From the NCBI RefSeq assembly GCF_000374485.1, contig NZ_KB894503.1, forward strand, positions 1 through 64,000: a stretch of DNA of 64,000 bases. Reading direction: 5' to 3'. Of the stretch, positions 50,090-60,918 are shown piece by piece. The first letter of the stretch is position 1. Every line of letters begins with the position of its first letter. The stretch is from Algicola sagamiensis DSM 14643. GTDB lineage: Bacteria > Pseudomonadota > Gammaproteobacteria > Enterobacterales > Alteromonadaceae. The notes beneath the pieces are model-generated. The model worked only from the letters and a program-made list of their open reading frames with translations, did not search any database and was not told the DNA's origin. Made by a program: the position numbers and the translations under genes.

Positions 50090-51811
50090 ATGATGTTGCG
50101 CTATCTTACTTTCATAATCATAACTCTCTGCGTTATCCCTTACGATGTATTAGCGGTTGCAATTGCAACACAAGATGATATTCAAGACCCTTTTTTGCAA
50201 CGTTTAACGGTCCTTGTTGGCAATCATCAACCAAGTGATGACGATGTGGGCCCTTATGGTATGTTGCCAAATGGGCAATTTCGCCATCCACAGCGGACTT
50301 ATCACACGAAGTCACCAAAGCCATTCCAGGGACAATTATCGTATTGGGATACACAGTCATATCAACGAAATATGCAGGTTGAAGCCTACTACCCGATTAC
50401 GGTAGAACCATTCCATACTTGGCAAAATATTATCGACTTTGATGGTAGGCGGTATCTATACCAATATGTTCGACAAGATTTAAAAATCTTTGATATTACA
50501 AACCCTAAATCACTCAAGCTGATTCATACCAAGGGCCACACTTGGGGGCCTGATGGGCCAAACGACAAGCCCGAAAACCCATACCCTCAAGGGGATATGT
50601 TCGGGGCTGCAACTATTCAATGGCATCAAGAAAGACAAAAATACATCATGGTTCAAGCCTATGAGATCCGGCGTTTTGGTTTGTTGAAAAATAAGTACAA
50701 AGAGCCTGAGAAAGTTGCTCAAATTAGAAGAACAGATCACCTCAAAGGGTTTAAAGTCTTTGAAATGCATGGTCCATTACCGCATCAATGGACATTGATT
50801 GCTGAGAGAACGACTGATATTTATCGCCCCAAGGCACCGATTGGTCAACAGGAGGGGTCGGGTGTGAGAGATATACCAGTTTGGTTTGGTGGCAAATATA
50901 TGTTTGTTGCTGCTGCGCCATCAGATGAATATGCGCTGACCGAATATGGAAATGATTTGTATTCAGCGGGTTATCAAGCTTGGGATATGTCAGATCCTAC
51001 CAATCCAGTCTTCCTGGACCAATTGACTGTCCCAGGGCAGAAAGTTGGGAATTTCTGGGATGAGCTAAATTACTTCTTCAATCCAAGAGCTGGAAATCGT
51101 ACATCATGGATGGGCGCTAGAATGTCGCTGTTCATTCCGAAACCTGTTGAAGAGGGTGGGAAATATGGCTATGCGGCGATGGGTGGTTTGGGGTTATATA
51201 TTATTGATATTCAGAACCCTCGCCAGATGAAAGTTATCGGGCATTTGGACTTTCCACCCAGTGTCGCTGGCACAGAAGGAGATTTTATCGATGTTTCTCA
51301 AGTGCTCGAAACCGGGATCATTTACTACAGCGGTTATCCACTGAATGAAGATTGCTTTGAGCCTTATAAGCATATTTATGAGATTGATGTTCAAGATCCA
51401 TCTCAACCAAGCATAAAAGGTGTATTGTCAAGACCATTACCGCCTAGAGAGGCAATATTTACGGATTTCTGTCAAAGAAAGGGGAGTTTTGGGCCCAAAA
51501 GAACAGGCGCTTATACACAGCCGGGAGTAAGCCGCTTTGGTGTTTTGCCTTACAACTTTTATAATGCTGGATTACAAGTCTTTGATGTGTCCAACCCCAC
51601 TCAACCAGTAATTTCTGCATACTTCGTCCCACCATTCCGGCCAGATAAAGTCGTCGATTACGCAATGGGAAATTTATCCCACGCTGTTTATGTAGAATAT
51701 GATAGAAACCTATTCTGGTTGTTTACCAATCACGGGATCTATTTACTCTCGAGTCCAGTACTGGGAACACCAAGTTTTTCAGCACCCATTTCTCCTTGGC
51801 CAAAAAGGTAG
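50090..51811 (+). CDS. Secreted LVIVD-type beta-propeller protein
   Basis: This is a 573-residue protein with a signal peptide ending VLAVA. At least five LVIVD-like blades can be seen, each with a D-(I/V/M)-x-(N/D)-P turn: LKIFDITNPKSLKLI, YQAWDMSDPTNPVFLDQL, LYIIDIQNPRQMKVIG, IYEIDVQDPSQPSIKG and LQVFDVSNPTQPVISAYF. Such propellers act as extracellular or periplasmic binding scaffolds. Long aromatic-rich insertions between blades are typical of marine bacterial versions. Two cysteines (NEDCFEPY, TDFCQRK) may bond. A ribosome site (AAAGG) precedes the start. The ligand is unknown. Confidence 0.65.
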   Translation: MMLRYLTFIIITLCVIPYDVLAVAIATQDDIQDPFLQRLTVLVGNHQPSDDDVGPYGMLPNGQFRHPQRTYHTKSPKPFQGQLSYWDTQSYQRNMQVEAYYPITVEPFHTWQNIIDFDGRRYLYQYVRQDLKIFDITNPKSLKLIHTKGHTWGPDGPNDKPENPYPQGDMFGAATIQWHQERQKYIMVQAYEIRRFGLLKNKYKEPEKVAQIRRTDHLKGFKVFEMHGPLPHQWTLIAERTTDIYRPKAPIGQQEGSGVRDIPVWFGGKYMFVAAAPSDEYALTEYGNDLYSAGYQAWDMSDPTNPVFLDQLTVPGQKVGNFWDELNYFFNPRAGNRTSWMGARMSLFIPKPVEEGGKYGYAAMGGLGLYIIDIQNPRQMKVIGHLDFPPSVAGTEGDFIDVSQVLETGIIYYSGYPLNEDCFEPYKHIYEIDVQDPSQPSIKGVLSRPLPPREAIFTDFCQRKGSFGPKRTGAYTQPGVSRFGVLPYNFYNAGLQVFDVSNPTQPVISAYFVPPFRPDKVVDYAMGNLSHAVYVEYDRNLFWLFTNHGIYLLSSPVLGTPSFSAPISPWPKR

Positions 51812-51824
51812 CAATGTTCCAACG

Positions 51825-51852
51825 AAAAAAGCCAGCAATCGCTGGCTTTTTT
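51825..51852. terminator. Bidirectional terminator between propeller gene and pyk
   Basis: GCCAGC (51831-51836), loop AATC, GCTGGC (51841-51846), flanked by six A and six T. Confidence 0.87.
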
Positions 51853-51872
51853 ATGGGGATAAGAAAGTGATA

Positions 51873-53309
51873 TTAATGCACTTCGATAATCCGGCAAGTA
51901 TTGGTTGCGCCAACCGTCTCCATCAAATCACCGTGAGTTAAGATGACTTTATCACCAGACTCTAAGTGACCTTGTTTTTTTAATGACTCTAGCACACGCC
52001 AAGTCAGTTGGTTCATATCACATGCGGCGCTATCAAAGTACACAGGATATACACCACGATAGAGTGCCATACGATTGAGAGTTTGCTCATGACGAGAGAG
52101 TGCGAAAATCGGAAGTCGAGATGTGATCCGGGACATGATTTTTGGTGTTTGCCCGGATTCAGTTAAAGCAACAATTGCTTTAATGCCTTCAAGATGGTTT
52201 GCAGCGTACATGGATGTTAAAGCAATCGTTTCTGAGATTGTTGAAAAATTAACATCTAAACGGTGCTTAGAGCTGGAGACGCTTGGATGTTTCTCAGCGC
52301 CAACACACACACGAACCATATGTGCCACAGTTTCGACTGGGAAATCGCCTGCTGCTGTTTCTGCCGAAAGCATGACTGCGTCGGTGCCATCTAAAACTGC
52401 GTTTGCAACGTCCATCACTTCTGCTCGGGTTGGCATTGGACTTTGGATCATGGATTCCATCATTTGTGTTGCAGTGATCACCACTTTATTCAATTGACGG
52501 CTACGAGAGATGATTTGCTTTTGTTTACCAATCAGCTCTGCATCACCAATTTCAACACCGAGGTCACCACGAGCAACCATCACCGCATCTGAGGCAAGAA
52601 TAATTTCGTCAAGAATTTCTGATGTTGCGACTGCTTCTGCACGCTCAACTTTGGAAACAATGCGCGGGGAGAAGCCCGCTTCTTTTGCAAGACTACGTGC
52701 TAATTCTAAATCTGCACCACAACGCGGGAAGGAGACCGCCAGATAATCAACACCGATTTCTGCGGCAAGCTTGATGTCGCGTTTGTCTTTTTCTGTCAGG
52801 GCTGGCGCGGTTAAACCGCCGCCTTGGCGGTTGATGCCTTTGTTATTGGATAGTGTGCCACCAACAATCACTTCTGTATTCACGCGGGAGCCAGAAACAT
52901 CAACAACTCTAAGTTGAATACGGCCATCATCAAGCAGAAGAATATCCTCTGAGCCAACATCTTGTGGTAGGGCTTTATAATCAATACCGACGCCTTGCTC
53001 GTTGCCTGAATCTTTGTCTAAATCAGCATCAAGGAAGAAAGCATCACCTGCGGTGAGTTCTACAGATTTATTTTGGAAGCGAGAAACTCTGATTTTAGGG
53101 CCTTGAAGATCACCAAGGATCGCAACGTGCGTATTGAGTTCTTTCTCAATCTTTCGAACGACTTGTGCGCGAGCTTTGTGATCTTCGGCAGTGCCATGTG
53201 AAAAGTTAAAGCGGAGGACATTGACGCCAGCTGAAATCAGAAGGGTCAACATTTCTTCTGATTCAGAAGCGGGTCCTATCGTAGCGACGATTTTGGTTCT
53301 TCTAGGCAT
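51873..53309 (-). CDS. pykA: Pyruvate kinase (PykA type)
   Basis: This is a 478-residue enzyme making pyruvate and ATP from phosphoenolpyruvate and [16 protein letters not shown] at the start, [13 protein letters not shown] (Mg/PEP site), [24 protein letters not shown] (the ATQMLESM signature) and [20 protein letters not shown] are conserved. The class is nearer PykA than PykF. It sits next to hexR and the Entner-Doudoroff genes, as in Pseudomonas-like and marine genera, and a HexR-like site lies 36 bases upstream of the start. Confidence 0.93.
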   Translation of the reverse strand: MPRRTKIVATIGPASESEEMLTLLISAGVNVLRFNFSHGTAEDHKARAQVVRKIEKELNTHVAILGDLQGPKIRVSRFQNKSVELTAGDAFFLDADLDKDSGNEQGVGIDYKALPQDVGSEDILLLDDGRIQLRVVDVSGSRVNTEVIVGGTLSNNKGINRQGGGLTAPALTEKDKRDIKLAAEIGVDYLAVSFPRCGADLELARSLAKEAGFSPRIVSKVERAEAVATSEILDEIILASDAVMVARGDLGVEIGDAELIGKQKQIISRSRQLNKVVITATQMMESMIQSPMPTRAEVMDVANAVLDGTDAVMLSAETAAGDFPVETVAHMVRVCVGAEKHPSVSSSKHRLDVNFSTISETIALTSMYAANHLEGIKAIVALTESGQTPKIMSRITSRLPIFALSRHEQTLNRMALYRGVYPVYFDSAACDMNQLTWRVLESLKKQGHLESGDKVILTHGDLMETVGATNTCRIIEVH

Positions 53310-53344
53310 TCTCTATCCATTACTATCTAGTTTAATTTCAAAAA

Positions 53345-53359
53345 TGAAATTTTATTACG
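53345..53359. promoter_or_regulatory. Candidate HexR operator upstream of pyk
   Basis: TGAAATTTTATTACG differs at two positions from the HexR palindrome form TGTAATTTTATTACA. It is 36 bases upstream of the pyk start codon on the minus strand. Confidence 0.5.
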
Positions 53360-53401
53360 AAAATTCTATCAAGTTTTATGTTCAAGTTGCACTGTATGTG
53401 C

Positions 53402-54247
53402 TTATTTTTTTTCAAAGCGAGAAATTTTTAAGCTGTCTTTCACCTTTTTCAAATTATCTCTGAACTTATTCCCGCGGCGGAGGGTAAAACCTGTAGCAAG
53501 GACATCCACTAAAACCAATTGAGCGATCCGAGATGCCATTGGCATATACATATCGGTATCTTCCGGAACATTGGATGACAAAACTAAATTACATTCTTTG
53601 GCAAGGGGAGTATCCAGCTCAGTGATCCCGATGACGATGGCTTCATTGGAACGAGCAACTTGTGCAAGCTCGACCAGTGACTTTGTCCGGCCTGTATGGG
53701 AGAAAAAGACAACAACATCACCATCATTACTATTAATGCAGCTCATGCGCATCATCACGATATCATCAAAACAGACCACAGGAACATTAAAGCGGAAGAA
53801 CTTATTTTGTGCGTCATGCGCCACAGAGGCAGAAGCGCCGAGGCCGAAGAAGGAGATTTGTCTGGCTTGGGTCAATAGGTCGACAGCACGGTTGATCGAA
53901 TTCACATCAATGGATTGTCTAGCCGTATCTAGGCAAGCCATCGTTGACTCAAAGATTTTTTCGGTATATGCCTGCGGGCTGTCGCTTTCGTCGACATGGC
54001 GATTCACGTAGGGGGTGCCATTAGCGAGGCTTTGTGCCAGGTGAAGTTTAAAGTCTGGATAGCCTTTCGTATCTAGGCGGCGACAGAATCGATTGACGGT
54101 GGGCTCGCTCACATCAGCTTGTTTGGCAAGCGTGGCAATCGAAGCATGAATGGCTTCATGCGGTGCTGCGATGATGACTTCCGCAACTTTGCGTTCAGAC
54201 TTGCTGAACTCACTTAATTGGGTATTAATTTTATCAAGTATATTCAT
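53402..54247 (-). CDS. hexR: RpiR-family regulator of central carbon metabolism
   Basis: This is a 281-residue regulator. The N-terminal RpiR helix-turn-helix reads ASIATLAKQADVSEPTVNRFCRRL, and the C-terminal SIS domain reads ISFFGLGASASVAHDAQNKFFR with VVFFSHTGRTKSLVELA. HexR binds 2-keto-3-deoxy-6-phosphogluconate, the Edd product, and then releases its operators at zwf, edd, pyk and gap. The gene is divergent from zwf and lies next to pyk, a classic arrangement. A palindrome in the shared intergenic region would allow self-control as well. Confidence 0.92.
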   Translation of the reverse strand: MNILDKINTQLSEFSKSERKVAEVIIAAPHEAIHASIATLAKQADVSEPTVNRFCRRLDTKGYPDFKLHLAQSLANGTPYVNRHVDESDSPQAYTEKIFESTMACLDTARQSIDVNSINRAVDLLTQARQISFFGLGASASVAHDAQNKFFRFNVPVVCFDDIVMMRMSCINSNDGDVVVFFSHTGRTKSLVELAQVARSNEAIVIGITELDTPLAKECNLVLSSNVPEDTDMYMPMASRIAQLVLVDVLATGFTLRRGNKFRDNLKKVKDSLKISRFEKK

Positions 54248-54315
54248 CTTACAAACTCACTGTAAGCCTACGGTTAAACCGAGATTTTTTATTATACCTG
54301 CCATTCTACTACAGA

Positions 54316-54330
54316 TGTAATAAATTTACA
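54316..54330. promoter_or_regulatory. HexR operator between hexR and zwf
   Basis: TGTAATAAATTTACA is a near-perfect dyad matching the HexR consensus TGTAATTAAATTACA at almost every position. A second, half-matching site (TGTAAATTTACT) lies at 54381-54392, closer to zwf. Confidence 0.7.
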
Positions 54331-54415
54331 TTTTCTAGTTTTAAAAGTTGCCTACCTCAGGTAATATTAGAAACATCTGTTGTAAATTTACTAAACAGGC
54401 AATTGCCGACGGTGG

Positions 54416-55894
54416 ATGATGGTGATAGAACAAAGTACCAATAAAAAAGATTGTGATCTCGTACTCTTCGGTGTGCGTGGTGACCTCGCCAGAAGAAAAC
54501 TCCTTCCTGCCCTATATCAACTCGAAAAAGCTGGTCTTCTCTCCTCTGAGACAAAAATTATCGGTGTCGCAAGACATGCGATCTCCCAAGAAGAATTTAT
54601 TGCAATGGTTGAGGGATGCTTAAGCGAATTTATCAAAGAAACTCTGGATGATGACGCAAAAGCAAAGTTTATCTCTCGGTTACAATACGTCGGTTTCGAT
54701 TTGACCGACAAGGAAGCTTACAAGCAGTTGCACACAGCTGTACAACCTGAACAGCGTGATACGGTCTGTTATTTTGCAACGCCACCAAGTATTTTTGGTG
54801 ACCTTTGTGATGGCCTGCATGCTGCGGGACTTGATATTCCATCAACGCGTGTTGTTTTGGAAAAGCCGATTGGCCATGACTTGGCATCTTCGATTGTGAT
54901 CAATGACGCTGTTGCACAGTATTTCCATGAAAAACAGGTATATCGAATTGATCATTATCTCGGAAAAGAAACCGTTCTTAACCTGCTTGCACTGCGCTTC
55001 GCAAATTCAATTTTTGCGTTGAACTGGGATCATACCTGTATTGATCATGTGCAAATTACAGTTGCAGAAGAAGTCGGCGTTGAAGGGCGTTGGGGGTACT
55101 ATGATGACGCAGGTCAACTACGTGATATGGTTCAAAATCACCTGCTTCAGATCCTTTCCCTACTTGCAATGGAACCGCCAGCAAGCCTGAATGCAGATGA
55201 CATTCGTGACGAGAAAATCAAAGTTTTGAAGGCGCTTCGTCCGATTGATCGCGTCAATGTCAATGAAAAGACAGTTCGAGGCCAATATACAGCTGGATTT
55301 ATTCAAGGCCAGACTGTGCCCGGTTACCTAGAAGAAGAGGGTGCGAATCAAGATAGCACGACAGAAACCTTCGTAGCTATCCAAGCCGACATTGATAACT
55401 GGCGTTGGGCTGGTGTGCCTTTCTATCTAAGAACAGCAAAACGACTGCCACGTAAATTGACCGAAATCGTCGTTCATTTTAAAGCGCAACCTCATAATAT
55501 CTTTAGTGAGCAATTCTCAGAACTTCCGGCAAACCAATTAACCATTCGTCTTCAGCCAGACGAAGGGGTTGAGTTGCAAATGATGAATAAAGTTCCAGGG
55601 CTGGATCATTATATGGATTTGCAAAGCACGAAGCTGGATCTGAGCTTCTCAGAAACCTTTAAAGATGCGCGTATTGCAGATGCTTATGAAAGGCTGCTTC
55701 TTGAATCAATGGTTGGTAATCAGTCTTTGTTTGTTCATCGTGATGAAGTGGAATATGCCTGGAAATGGGTGGATGGGATCATCAACGCATGGGGTTCCTT
55801 GAATGAACCACCGAAACCTTATCAAGCTGGAACCTGGGGACCAATGGCCTCTATCGCAATGCTGGCCAAATCTGATCGCGCATGGGATGAATAA
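54416..55894 (+). CDS. zwf: Glucose-6-phosphate 1-dehydrogenase
   Basis: This is a 492-residue enzyme oxidising glucose 6-phosphate to 6-phosphogluconolactone with NAD(P)+. LVLFGVRGDLARRKLLPALYQL is the Rossmann region (usually GASGDL; here GVRGDL), YRIDHYLGKETVLNL is the active-site signature, and VVLEKPIGHDL is conserved. It is the first gene of the zwf-pgl-edd-glk-eda operon, behind the HexR operator. Feeding both NADPH supply and the Entner-Doudoroff route, it is expected to be derepressed by sugars. Confidence 0.94.
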   Translation: MMVIEQSTNKKDCDLVLFGVRGDLARRKLLPALYQLEKAGLLSSETKIIGVARHAISQEEFIAMVEGCLSEFIKETLDDDAKAKFISRLQYVGFDLTDKEAYKQLHTAVQPEQRDTVCYFATPPSIFGDLCDGLHAAGLDIPSTRVVLEKPIGHDLASSIVINDAVAQYFHEKQVYRIDHYLGKETVLNLLALRFANSIFALNWDHTCIDHVQITVAEEVGVEGRWGYYDDAGQLRDMVQNHLLQILSLLAMEPPASLNADDIRDEKIKVLKALRPIDRVNVNEKTVRGQYTAGFIQGQTVPGYLEEEGANQDSTTETFVAIQADIDNWRWAGVPFYLRTAKRLPRKLTEIVVHFKAQPHNIFSEQFSELPANQLTIRLQPDEGVELQMMNKVPGLDHYMDLQSTKLDLSFSETFKDARIADAYERLLLESMVGNQSLFVHRDEVEYAWKWVDGIINAWGSLNEPPKPYQAGTWGPMASIAMLAKSDRAWDE

Positions 55895-55895
55895 A

Positions 55896-56594
55896 ATGAC
55901 AATCAATCAAAACAAATTTGAAACATCGACAGAACTTTGTCAGGTATTCGGCGCACAGATCCTCGCATTATTAGAAAAGGGAATTGCACAAAAAGGTCAA
56001 GCTACCATTGTGTTTTCTGGGGGGAGTACGCCAAAACCGTTATTTGAACACTTATCCAAGCAAGACTTCCAATGGGAAAAAGTAACAGTTTTGCTTGCGG
56101 ATGATCGATGGTTATCTACAGAACACCAAGATAGTAATGAAAACTTAGTCAAAACACACTTCATCCAAGATAAGGCTTCATCTGCTTCTTTTATTTCTTT
56201 GGTTTCTGAGAAAGCTTCCGTATTTGACGCAGAGGACGAGATTGAAGCCAGATTAGAACATTTAGCATCTGATGCATTTGACGTTGTGATCCTGGGGATG
56301 GGGGATGATGGACACACAGCATCAATTTTTCCGTGCTCATCGCAACTGACGACTGCTTTAGAAACACCAAGAAGCACGATTGGTGTTCAACCGACAACAG
56401 CACCGTACGAAAGGATCTCTTTGACAAAACAACGTTTGCTCAATGCAAGACACATGTTCTTACATATCAAAGGTGAGTCGAAAGCAGAAGTACTCAAGCA
56501 TGCACTTGCATCTCAAGATGAACAGGAAATGCCAATCCGTGCTTTTTTGCATCAAACACAAACTCCAATGACAGTTTTTTGGTCAAAGGGGTAG
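55896..56594 (+). CDS. pgl: 6-phosphogluconolactonase (DevB/SOL type)
   Basis: This is a protein of about 232 residues. ATIVFSGGSTPKPLFEHLS, VTVLLADDRWL (usually DER) and FDVVILGMGDDGHTASIFP are the SOL-family motifs, and the C-terminal PMTVFWSKG is standard. It hydrolyses 6-phosphogluconolactone. The zwf stop codon precedes ATG 55896 by one base; an earlier ATG at 55887 overlaps zwf. Coupled translation with zwf is likely. Confidence 0.9.
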   Translation: MTINQNKFETSTELCQVFGAQILALLEKGIAQKGQATIVFSGGSTPKPLFEHLSKQDFQWEKVTVLLADDRWLSTEHQDSNENLVKTHFIQDKASSASFISLVSEKASVFDAEDEIEARLEHLASDAFDVVILGMGDDGHTASIFPCSSQLTTALETPRSTIGVQPTTAPYERISLTKQRLLNARHMFLHIKGESKAEVLKHALASQDEQEMPIRAFLHQTQTPMTVFWSKG

Positions 56595-56603
56595 GGTAAT
56601 ATT

Positions 56604-58436
56604 ATGAATGAAGTAATCCTGCAGGTTACAGACCGGGTCAAGCAACGTAGCCTTGAATCGCGTCAGAAGTACCTTGCGCACCTTGCTGACTCGGCAAAAC
56701 AAGGACCACATCGTGGAGCCTTGTCCTGTGGTAATCTCGCGCATGGCTTTGCAGCTTGCAATGCCGATGATAAAGCATCTCTACGTTCTTTCACAAAAGC
56801 GAATGTCGGGATCATCTCTGCTTATAACGATATGCTGAGTGCCCATCAGCCTTATGCAACTTATCCAGAACTGATCAAAACTGCTGTTCATGAAGTCGGT
56901 AGTGTTGCGCAGTTTGCTGGTGGTGTGCCAGCAATGTGTGATGGTGTCACACAAGGCCAACCAGGCATGGAGCTGAGCTTGATGAGTCGCGATATTATTG
57001 CGATGTCCGCAGCGGTTGGCTTGAGCCACAACATGTTTGACGCAGGTTTGATGCTTGGGATTTGTGACAAAATTGTACCAGGATTACTGATTGCTGCGTT
57101 GTCCTTTGGGCATCTGCCATTTATTTTTGTCCCAGCAGGCCCAATGCCAAGTGGTATTCCAAATAAAGAAAAGGCACGTGTTCGACAGCTGTTTGCAGAG
57201 GGTAAAGTTGGCCGTGATGAGTTATTGGAAGCGGAATCGAACTCTTATCACAGCGCAGGGACTTGTACTTTTTATGGGACAGCGAATAGTAACCAGCTGG
57301 TTGTGGAAGTCATGGGGCTTCACTTGCCTGGTTCTTCTTTTGTTAACCCAGGTACACCACTTCGTGACGCATTAACGAAAGCTGCTGCGGTTCAATCAAC
57401 ACGTTTGACTGCGCTGGGCACGAATTACACACCAATTGGGCATATTATTGATGAGAAAGCTGTCGTCAATGGGATTGTGGCCTTGCTTGCTACGGGAGGT
57501 TCTACAAACCATACCATGCACTTCATTGCGATCGCTCGTGCTGCTGGTATTCAGGTGAATTGGGATGATTTTGAAGAACTATCTGATGCTGTGCCACTTC
57601 TGACAAGAATTTATCCAAATGGTCAGGCAGATATCAACCATTTCCAAGCGGCGGGTGGGATGTCATTCCTATTTAAAGAGCTGCTTGATCATGGGCTCCT
57701 TCATGAAGATGTGAATACGGTTATCGGTCATGGTCTTCGTCGTTACACGCAGGAACCAAGATTGGCAGAAGACGGCACCATTGATTGGATCGCAGGCCCA
57801 GAAAAGTCAATTGACGAAGACGTCCTTCGACCAGCAGATAACCCATTTCAAAAAACCGGTGGTTTGAAAGTTTTAGATGGTAACCTTGGTCGAGGAGTCA
57901 TTAAAACATCAGCACTGCGCGAAGGAAAGTCAGTCATCAAAGCACCCGCTGTAGTTTTTGAAAATCAACATGCTTTAGAAAGTGCATTCAAGTCAGGTCA
58001 GCTCGATAAAGACTGTGTTGTCGTTGTACGTTTCCAAGGACCACAAGCTTGTGGGATGCCTGAACTCCATAAGCTGACGCCGCCGCTGGGTGTACTTCAA
58101 GACAGAGGGTATCAGGTTGCATTGGTCACCGATGGGCGAATGTCAGGTGCCTCAGGTAAAGTCCCGGCTGCAATTCATGTCACGCCAGAAGCGCTGAATG
58201 GCGGCTTATTGGCAAAAGTTGAAAATGGAGATGTGGTTGAAGTCAATGCAGAAACAGGTGCGTTAACACTCCATGTTTCCGACGATGAGCTGGCAAAAAG
58301 GCAGCCCGCAAAAGCGAACTTAGCAGAATACCAAATTGGGATGGGACGTGACTTACTCAACCGTGTTCGGCCGATGATTGATGGAGCTGAAATGGGTGCT
58401 TCGTTCTTATTTCAGGATCATGGAGAGCATTCATGA
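56604..58436 (+). CDS. edd: Phosphogluconate dehydratase
   Basis: This is a 610-residue iron-sulfur dehydratase of the IlvD/Edd family. It converts 6-phosphogluconate to KDPG, the committed Entner-Doudoroff step. [39 protein letters not shown] and [15 protein letters not shown] hold the cluster cysteines, and [18 protein letters not shown] the C-terminal signature. The product is the HexR inducer, closing the regulatory loop. Confidence 0.95.
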   Translation: MNEVILQVTDRVKQRSLESRQKYLAHLADSAKQGPHRGALSCGNLAHGFAACNADDKASLRSFTKANVGIISAYNDMLSAHQPYATYPELIKTAVHEVGSVAQFAGGVPAMCDGVTQGQPGMELSLMSRDIIAMSAAVGLSHNMFDAGLMLGICDKIVPGLLIAALSFGHLPFIFVPAGPMPSGIPNKEKARVRQLFAEGKVGRDELLEAESNSYHSAGTCTFYGTANSNQLVVEVMGLHLPGSSFVNPGTPLRDALTKAAAVQSTRLTALGTNYTPIGHIIDEKAVVNGIVALLATGGSTNHTMHFIAIARAAGIQVNWDDFEELSDAVPLLTRIYPNGQADINHFQAAGGMSFLFKELLDHGLLHEDVNTVIGHGLRRYTQEPRLAEDGTIDWIAGPEKSIDEDVLRPADNPFQKTGGLKVLDGNLGRGVIKTSALREGKSVIKAPAVVFENQHALESAFKSGQLDKDCVVVVRFQGPQACGMPELHKLTPPLGVLQDRGYQVALVTDGRMSGASGKVPAAIHVTPEALNGGLLAKVENGDVVEVNAETGALTLHVSDDELAKRQPAKANLAEYQIGMGRDLLNRVRPMIDGAEMGASFLFQDHGEHS

Positions 58437-59395
58437 GACAGGTTGTGCTGATTGCTGATGTCGGTGGCACCAATACCCGTATTGCGTTGAGAGATGCTGT
58501 GACGGGGGAGCAAGTTAAGCTTGCTTATTACTCGACAGCAGATTTCCAGCGCGCAGAAGATTTAGTTGAATCATTTATTGCACAAGATCGAGTTGGAATA
58601 CACCGTGTTGTATTTGCTGTTGCCGGTGTGATCCATCAGGGAGCAGTCCGACTCACGAACTGTAACTTTTCAATTGATGAATCAAGCTTTGATCGATTTG
58701 TTACAGATCGGACGAACGTCAAACTTTTAAATGACTTTGAAGCCAATGGTTATGCCATTGATATTCTAAAAGACGAAGATGTTCACTGGCTACGTAAAGG
58801 TGAGATCAAATCAGAAAATCAAATTCTTGTAGGGCCAGGGACTGGGCTGGGTGTCGCACTTCGTGTGTTTGATGAACAGCAAAACCTTGTTATTGTTCCT
58901 GGAGAAGGTGGGCATTTACCTGCTGCGGCAAGAACAAAAGACGAATTTGAATTGATTCAAACTTGCCAGCAGTTGACTGGTATTTCGTCTTCTGTGCCCT
59001 ATGAATTTCTTGTTTCTGGACAAGGATTGGAAAACTTATATGAGAGTCTATCCATTCTTTCCGGAAAACATCAGAAAAAGACAGCAGCAGAGGTGACATC
59101 CTCACTTCATACGGATGCGGTTGCTTGGGAGAGCTTGCGATATTTTCAGCGTTTCTTAGCAGCAGCTTGTCAATCATTTACGTTGGCAACCAAAGCCACA
59201 GGTGGCGTTTGGCTTTGCGGAGGAATACTCCCTCGATTGCTGGATGATTTTGATACATCAGCATTTTTGGCTGAGTTTGATTTACACCATGATCATCATG
59301 AGATGCTTTCACAAACACCCGTCGGACTGGTTTTAAATCAAGACCTTGGAACCTTAGGTGCCTTTGCCTATGCAAAGCGGACTATCGTAGGATAA
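58433..59395 (+). CDS. glk: Glucokinase
   Basis: This is a 320-residue bacterial glucokinase of the proteobacterial Glk family. [14 protein letters not shown] is the phosphate-binding start, [12 protein letters not shown] carries the catalytic aspartate, and [13 protein letters not shown] and [11 protein letters not shown] (with Glu and His) form the sugar site. Its start overlaps the edd stop by four bases. It phosphorylates glucose for zwf, so the operon covers free glucose to pyruvate plus triose phosphate. Confidence 0.92.
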   Translation: MRQVVLIADVGGTNTRIALRDAVTGEQVKLAYYSTADFQRAEDLVESFIAQDRVGIHRVVFAVAGVIHQGAVRLTNCNFSIDESSFDRFVTDRTNVKLLNDFEANGYAIDILKDEDVHWLRKGEIKSENQILVGPGTGLGVALRVFDEQQNLVIVPGEGGHLPAAARTKDEFELIQTCQQLTGISSSVPYEFLVSGQGLENLYESLSILSGKHQKKTAAEVTSSLHTDAVAWESLRYFQRFLAAACQSFTLATKATGGVWLCGGILPRLLDDFDTSAFLAEFDLHHDHHEMLSQTPVGLVLNQDLGTLGAFAYAKRTIVG

Positions 59396-59401
59396 AGAAA
59401 T

Positions 59402-60049
59402 ATGACAAATACTAAACTCAAGATTTCCACGTTATTTGAACAGGGTCCGATTGTTCCGGTCTTAGTCGTTGATCGTGTTGAGCAAGCCGTTCCATTAGCC
59501 GAGACGCTGATAGAGTCAGGTATCAATGTATTAGAGATCACCTTGAGAACGCCAGATGCACTCAAGGTGATTGAATCTATAGCAACCCAGGTCCCAGATG
59601 CGCTTGTTGGAGCAGGGACGGTGGCATTTGCAGATCAATTAAAAGATGTAGCAAATGCAGGCGCTAAATTTGCAATCAGCCCAGGCTTGACGCGTGAGTT
59701 GCTCGAAGCTGGCAAGTCATCCAGTGTGCCACTTTTGCCTGGTGTCTCATCTACTTCAGAGCTCATGAAAGGAATGGAGTATGACTATCGTTACTTTAAG
59801 TTCTTTCCAGCGGAGGCTTCAGGTGGCGTACCTGCATTAAAGTCTTTTAATGGTCCATTTCCAGAAATTCGTTTTTGTCCGACGGGTGGAATTAACGAAA
59901 AGAATTACTTAGACTACTTAGCTTTACCGAATGTTGACTGTATTGGCGGCTCTTGGATTGCGCCACAAGATCTCATTCATGAAGGCAACTGGGAAGAAAT
60001 TAAACGTAGAACCCAACTGGCTCTTTCGGGTGTGCAAACAGTCATTTAA
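59402..60049 (+). CDS. eda: KDPG/KHG aldolase
   Basis: This is a 215-residue class I aldolase. It splits KDPG into pyruvate and glyceraldehyde 3-phosphate. LEITLRTPDAL contains the catalytic Glu, YRYFKFFPAEASGG the Schiff-base lysine, and CPTGGINEKNYLDYL the phosphate loop. It is the last gene of the operon, six bases after glk, and a terminator follows. Confidence 0.94.
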   Translation: MTNTKLKISTLFEQGPIVPVLVVDRVEQAVPLAETLIESGINVLEITLRTPDALKVIESIATQVPDALVGAGTVAFADQLKDVANAGAKFAISPGLTRELLEAGKSSSVPLLPGVSSTSELMKGMEYDYRYFKFFPAEASGGVPALKSFNGPFPEIRFCPTGGINEKNYLDYLALPNVDCIGGSWIAPQDLIHEGNWEEIKRRTQLALSGVQTVI

Positions 60050-60083
60050 TCATCCTCCTCAATACTGACCGATTCAATATAGT

Positions 60084-60102
60084 GCCGTCTTCGGGCGGCT
60101 TT
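60084..60102 (+). terminator. Terminator of the Entner-Doudoroff operon
   Basis: GCCGTC (60084-60089), a stable TTCG tetraloop, GGCGGC (60094-60099), then TTT. The stem has one G-T pair. It lies 35 bases after eda. Confidence 0.75.
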
Positions 60103-60265
60103 ATTGAGTCTTCTTTTTGTTGCTCCAAGGGCGAAAGCTTTTTACTTTAAAATAAAAATACCTGCGATAAAACGGATGTTTATTTCTTCACAAACTGACT
60201 TGCATTCATTTACATAGAGCGGTACATTCCTAAAGCCTTATCGTATAATCCCAAATAAAACAAAA

Positions 60266-60760
60266 ATGAAAAGAAGTTTTGATATGGATTTTGAATTGAA
60301 AGAATACCCCTACGTCGGTCTTTCAGGACCACTCTGTCACGGCTATGTGTTGTATTGCAAGTTCGGACTTCCACACCTGTTTTGTAAAGTCGAACACATT
60401 CCAAATGATCCGGCACTGCCTTTACCGATGGCAGAAATGACCATTGTTACAGGTTACTATGCAGAGCGGTTTATTGATAAACTGCATCCTTGGCTGAACC
60501 CACCCGACCTACTGAATAACGTATATCGCTATGTCACCAACAGTGTGACGGGCGCCAACAGTGAGAAACAGCGATATCAGACCATCGTGGATGCTTTGTA
60601 TTATGAACGCTGTGTGCTGATCCAACTTGTTGATCCACTGGCGTTAGCGAGAGAACGGAGAGCGCTCAAGCAACACCAAAAAAGTGAAAAGACTCAAAGT
60701 GCAGCCCTAGACAAGATACCTGGACGTACAAGCGGCGCAGACCTACCAGCCTCACCTTAA
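60266..60760 (+). CDS. Hypothetical cytoplasmic protein
   Basis: This is a 164-residue protein with no signal peptide. YPYVGLSGPLCHGYVLYCKFG, PLPMAEMTIVTGYYAERF and HPWLNPPDLLNNVYRYVTN are notable segments, followed by an arginine-rich helix (LALARERRALKQHQK) and a disordered tail. I do not recognise the family. The start may be ATG 60266 or ATG 60284. It stands between the Entner-Doudoroff operon and a leftward solute-binding gene. After the stop, CCTCAC/GTGAGG and CCGAT/ATCGG form a possible nested hairpin. Confidence 0.55.
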   Translation: MKRSFDMDFELKEYPYVGLSGPLCHGYVLYCKFGLPHLFCKVEHIPNDPALPLPMAEMTIVTGYYAERFIDKLHPWLNPPDLLNNVYRYVTNSVTGANSEKQRYQTIVDALYYERCVLIQLVDPLALARERRALKQHQKSEKTQSAALDKIPGRTSGADLPASP

Positions 60761-60918
60761 CGCACAATCACCGATAAACAATCGGCGAGAGTGAGGCTGA
60801 GCGGGAACCTTAGGTGTTGAGCCGATGGATTCAAGAATAATGTGAGTATTTTGCTTGGTGTTGCTTTTGGAGTGTCTACTTCGTGGGCATTTTTGAGTAT
60901 GAGTTCGGCTTTGTTCAT

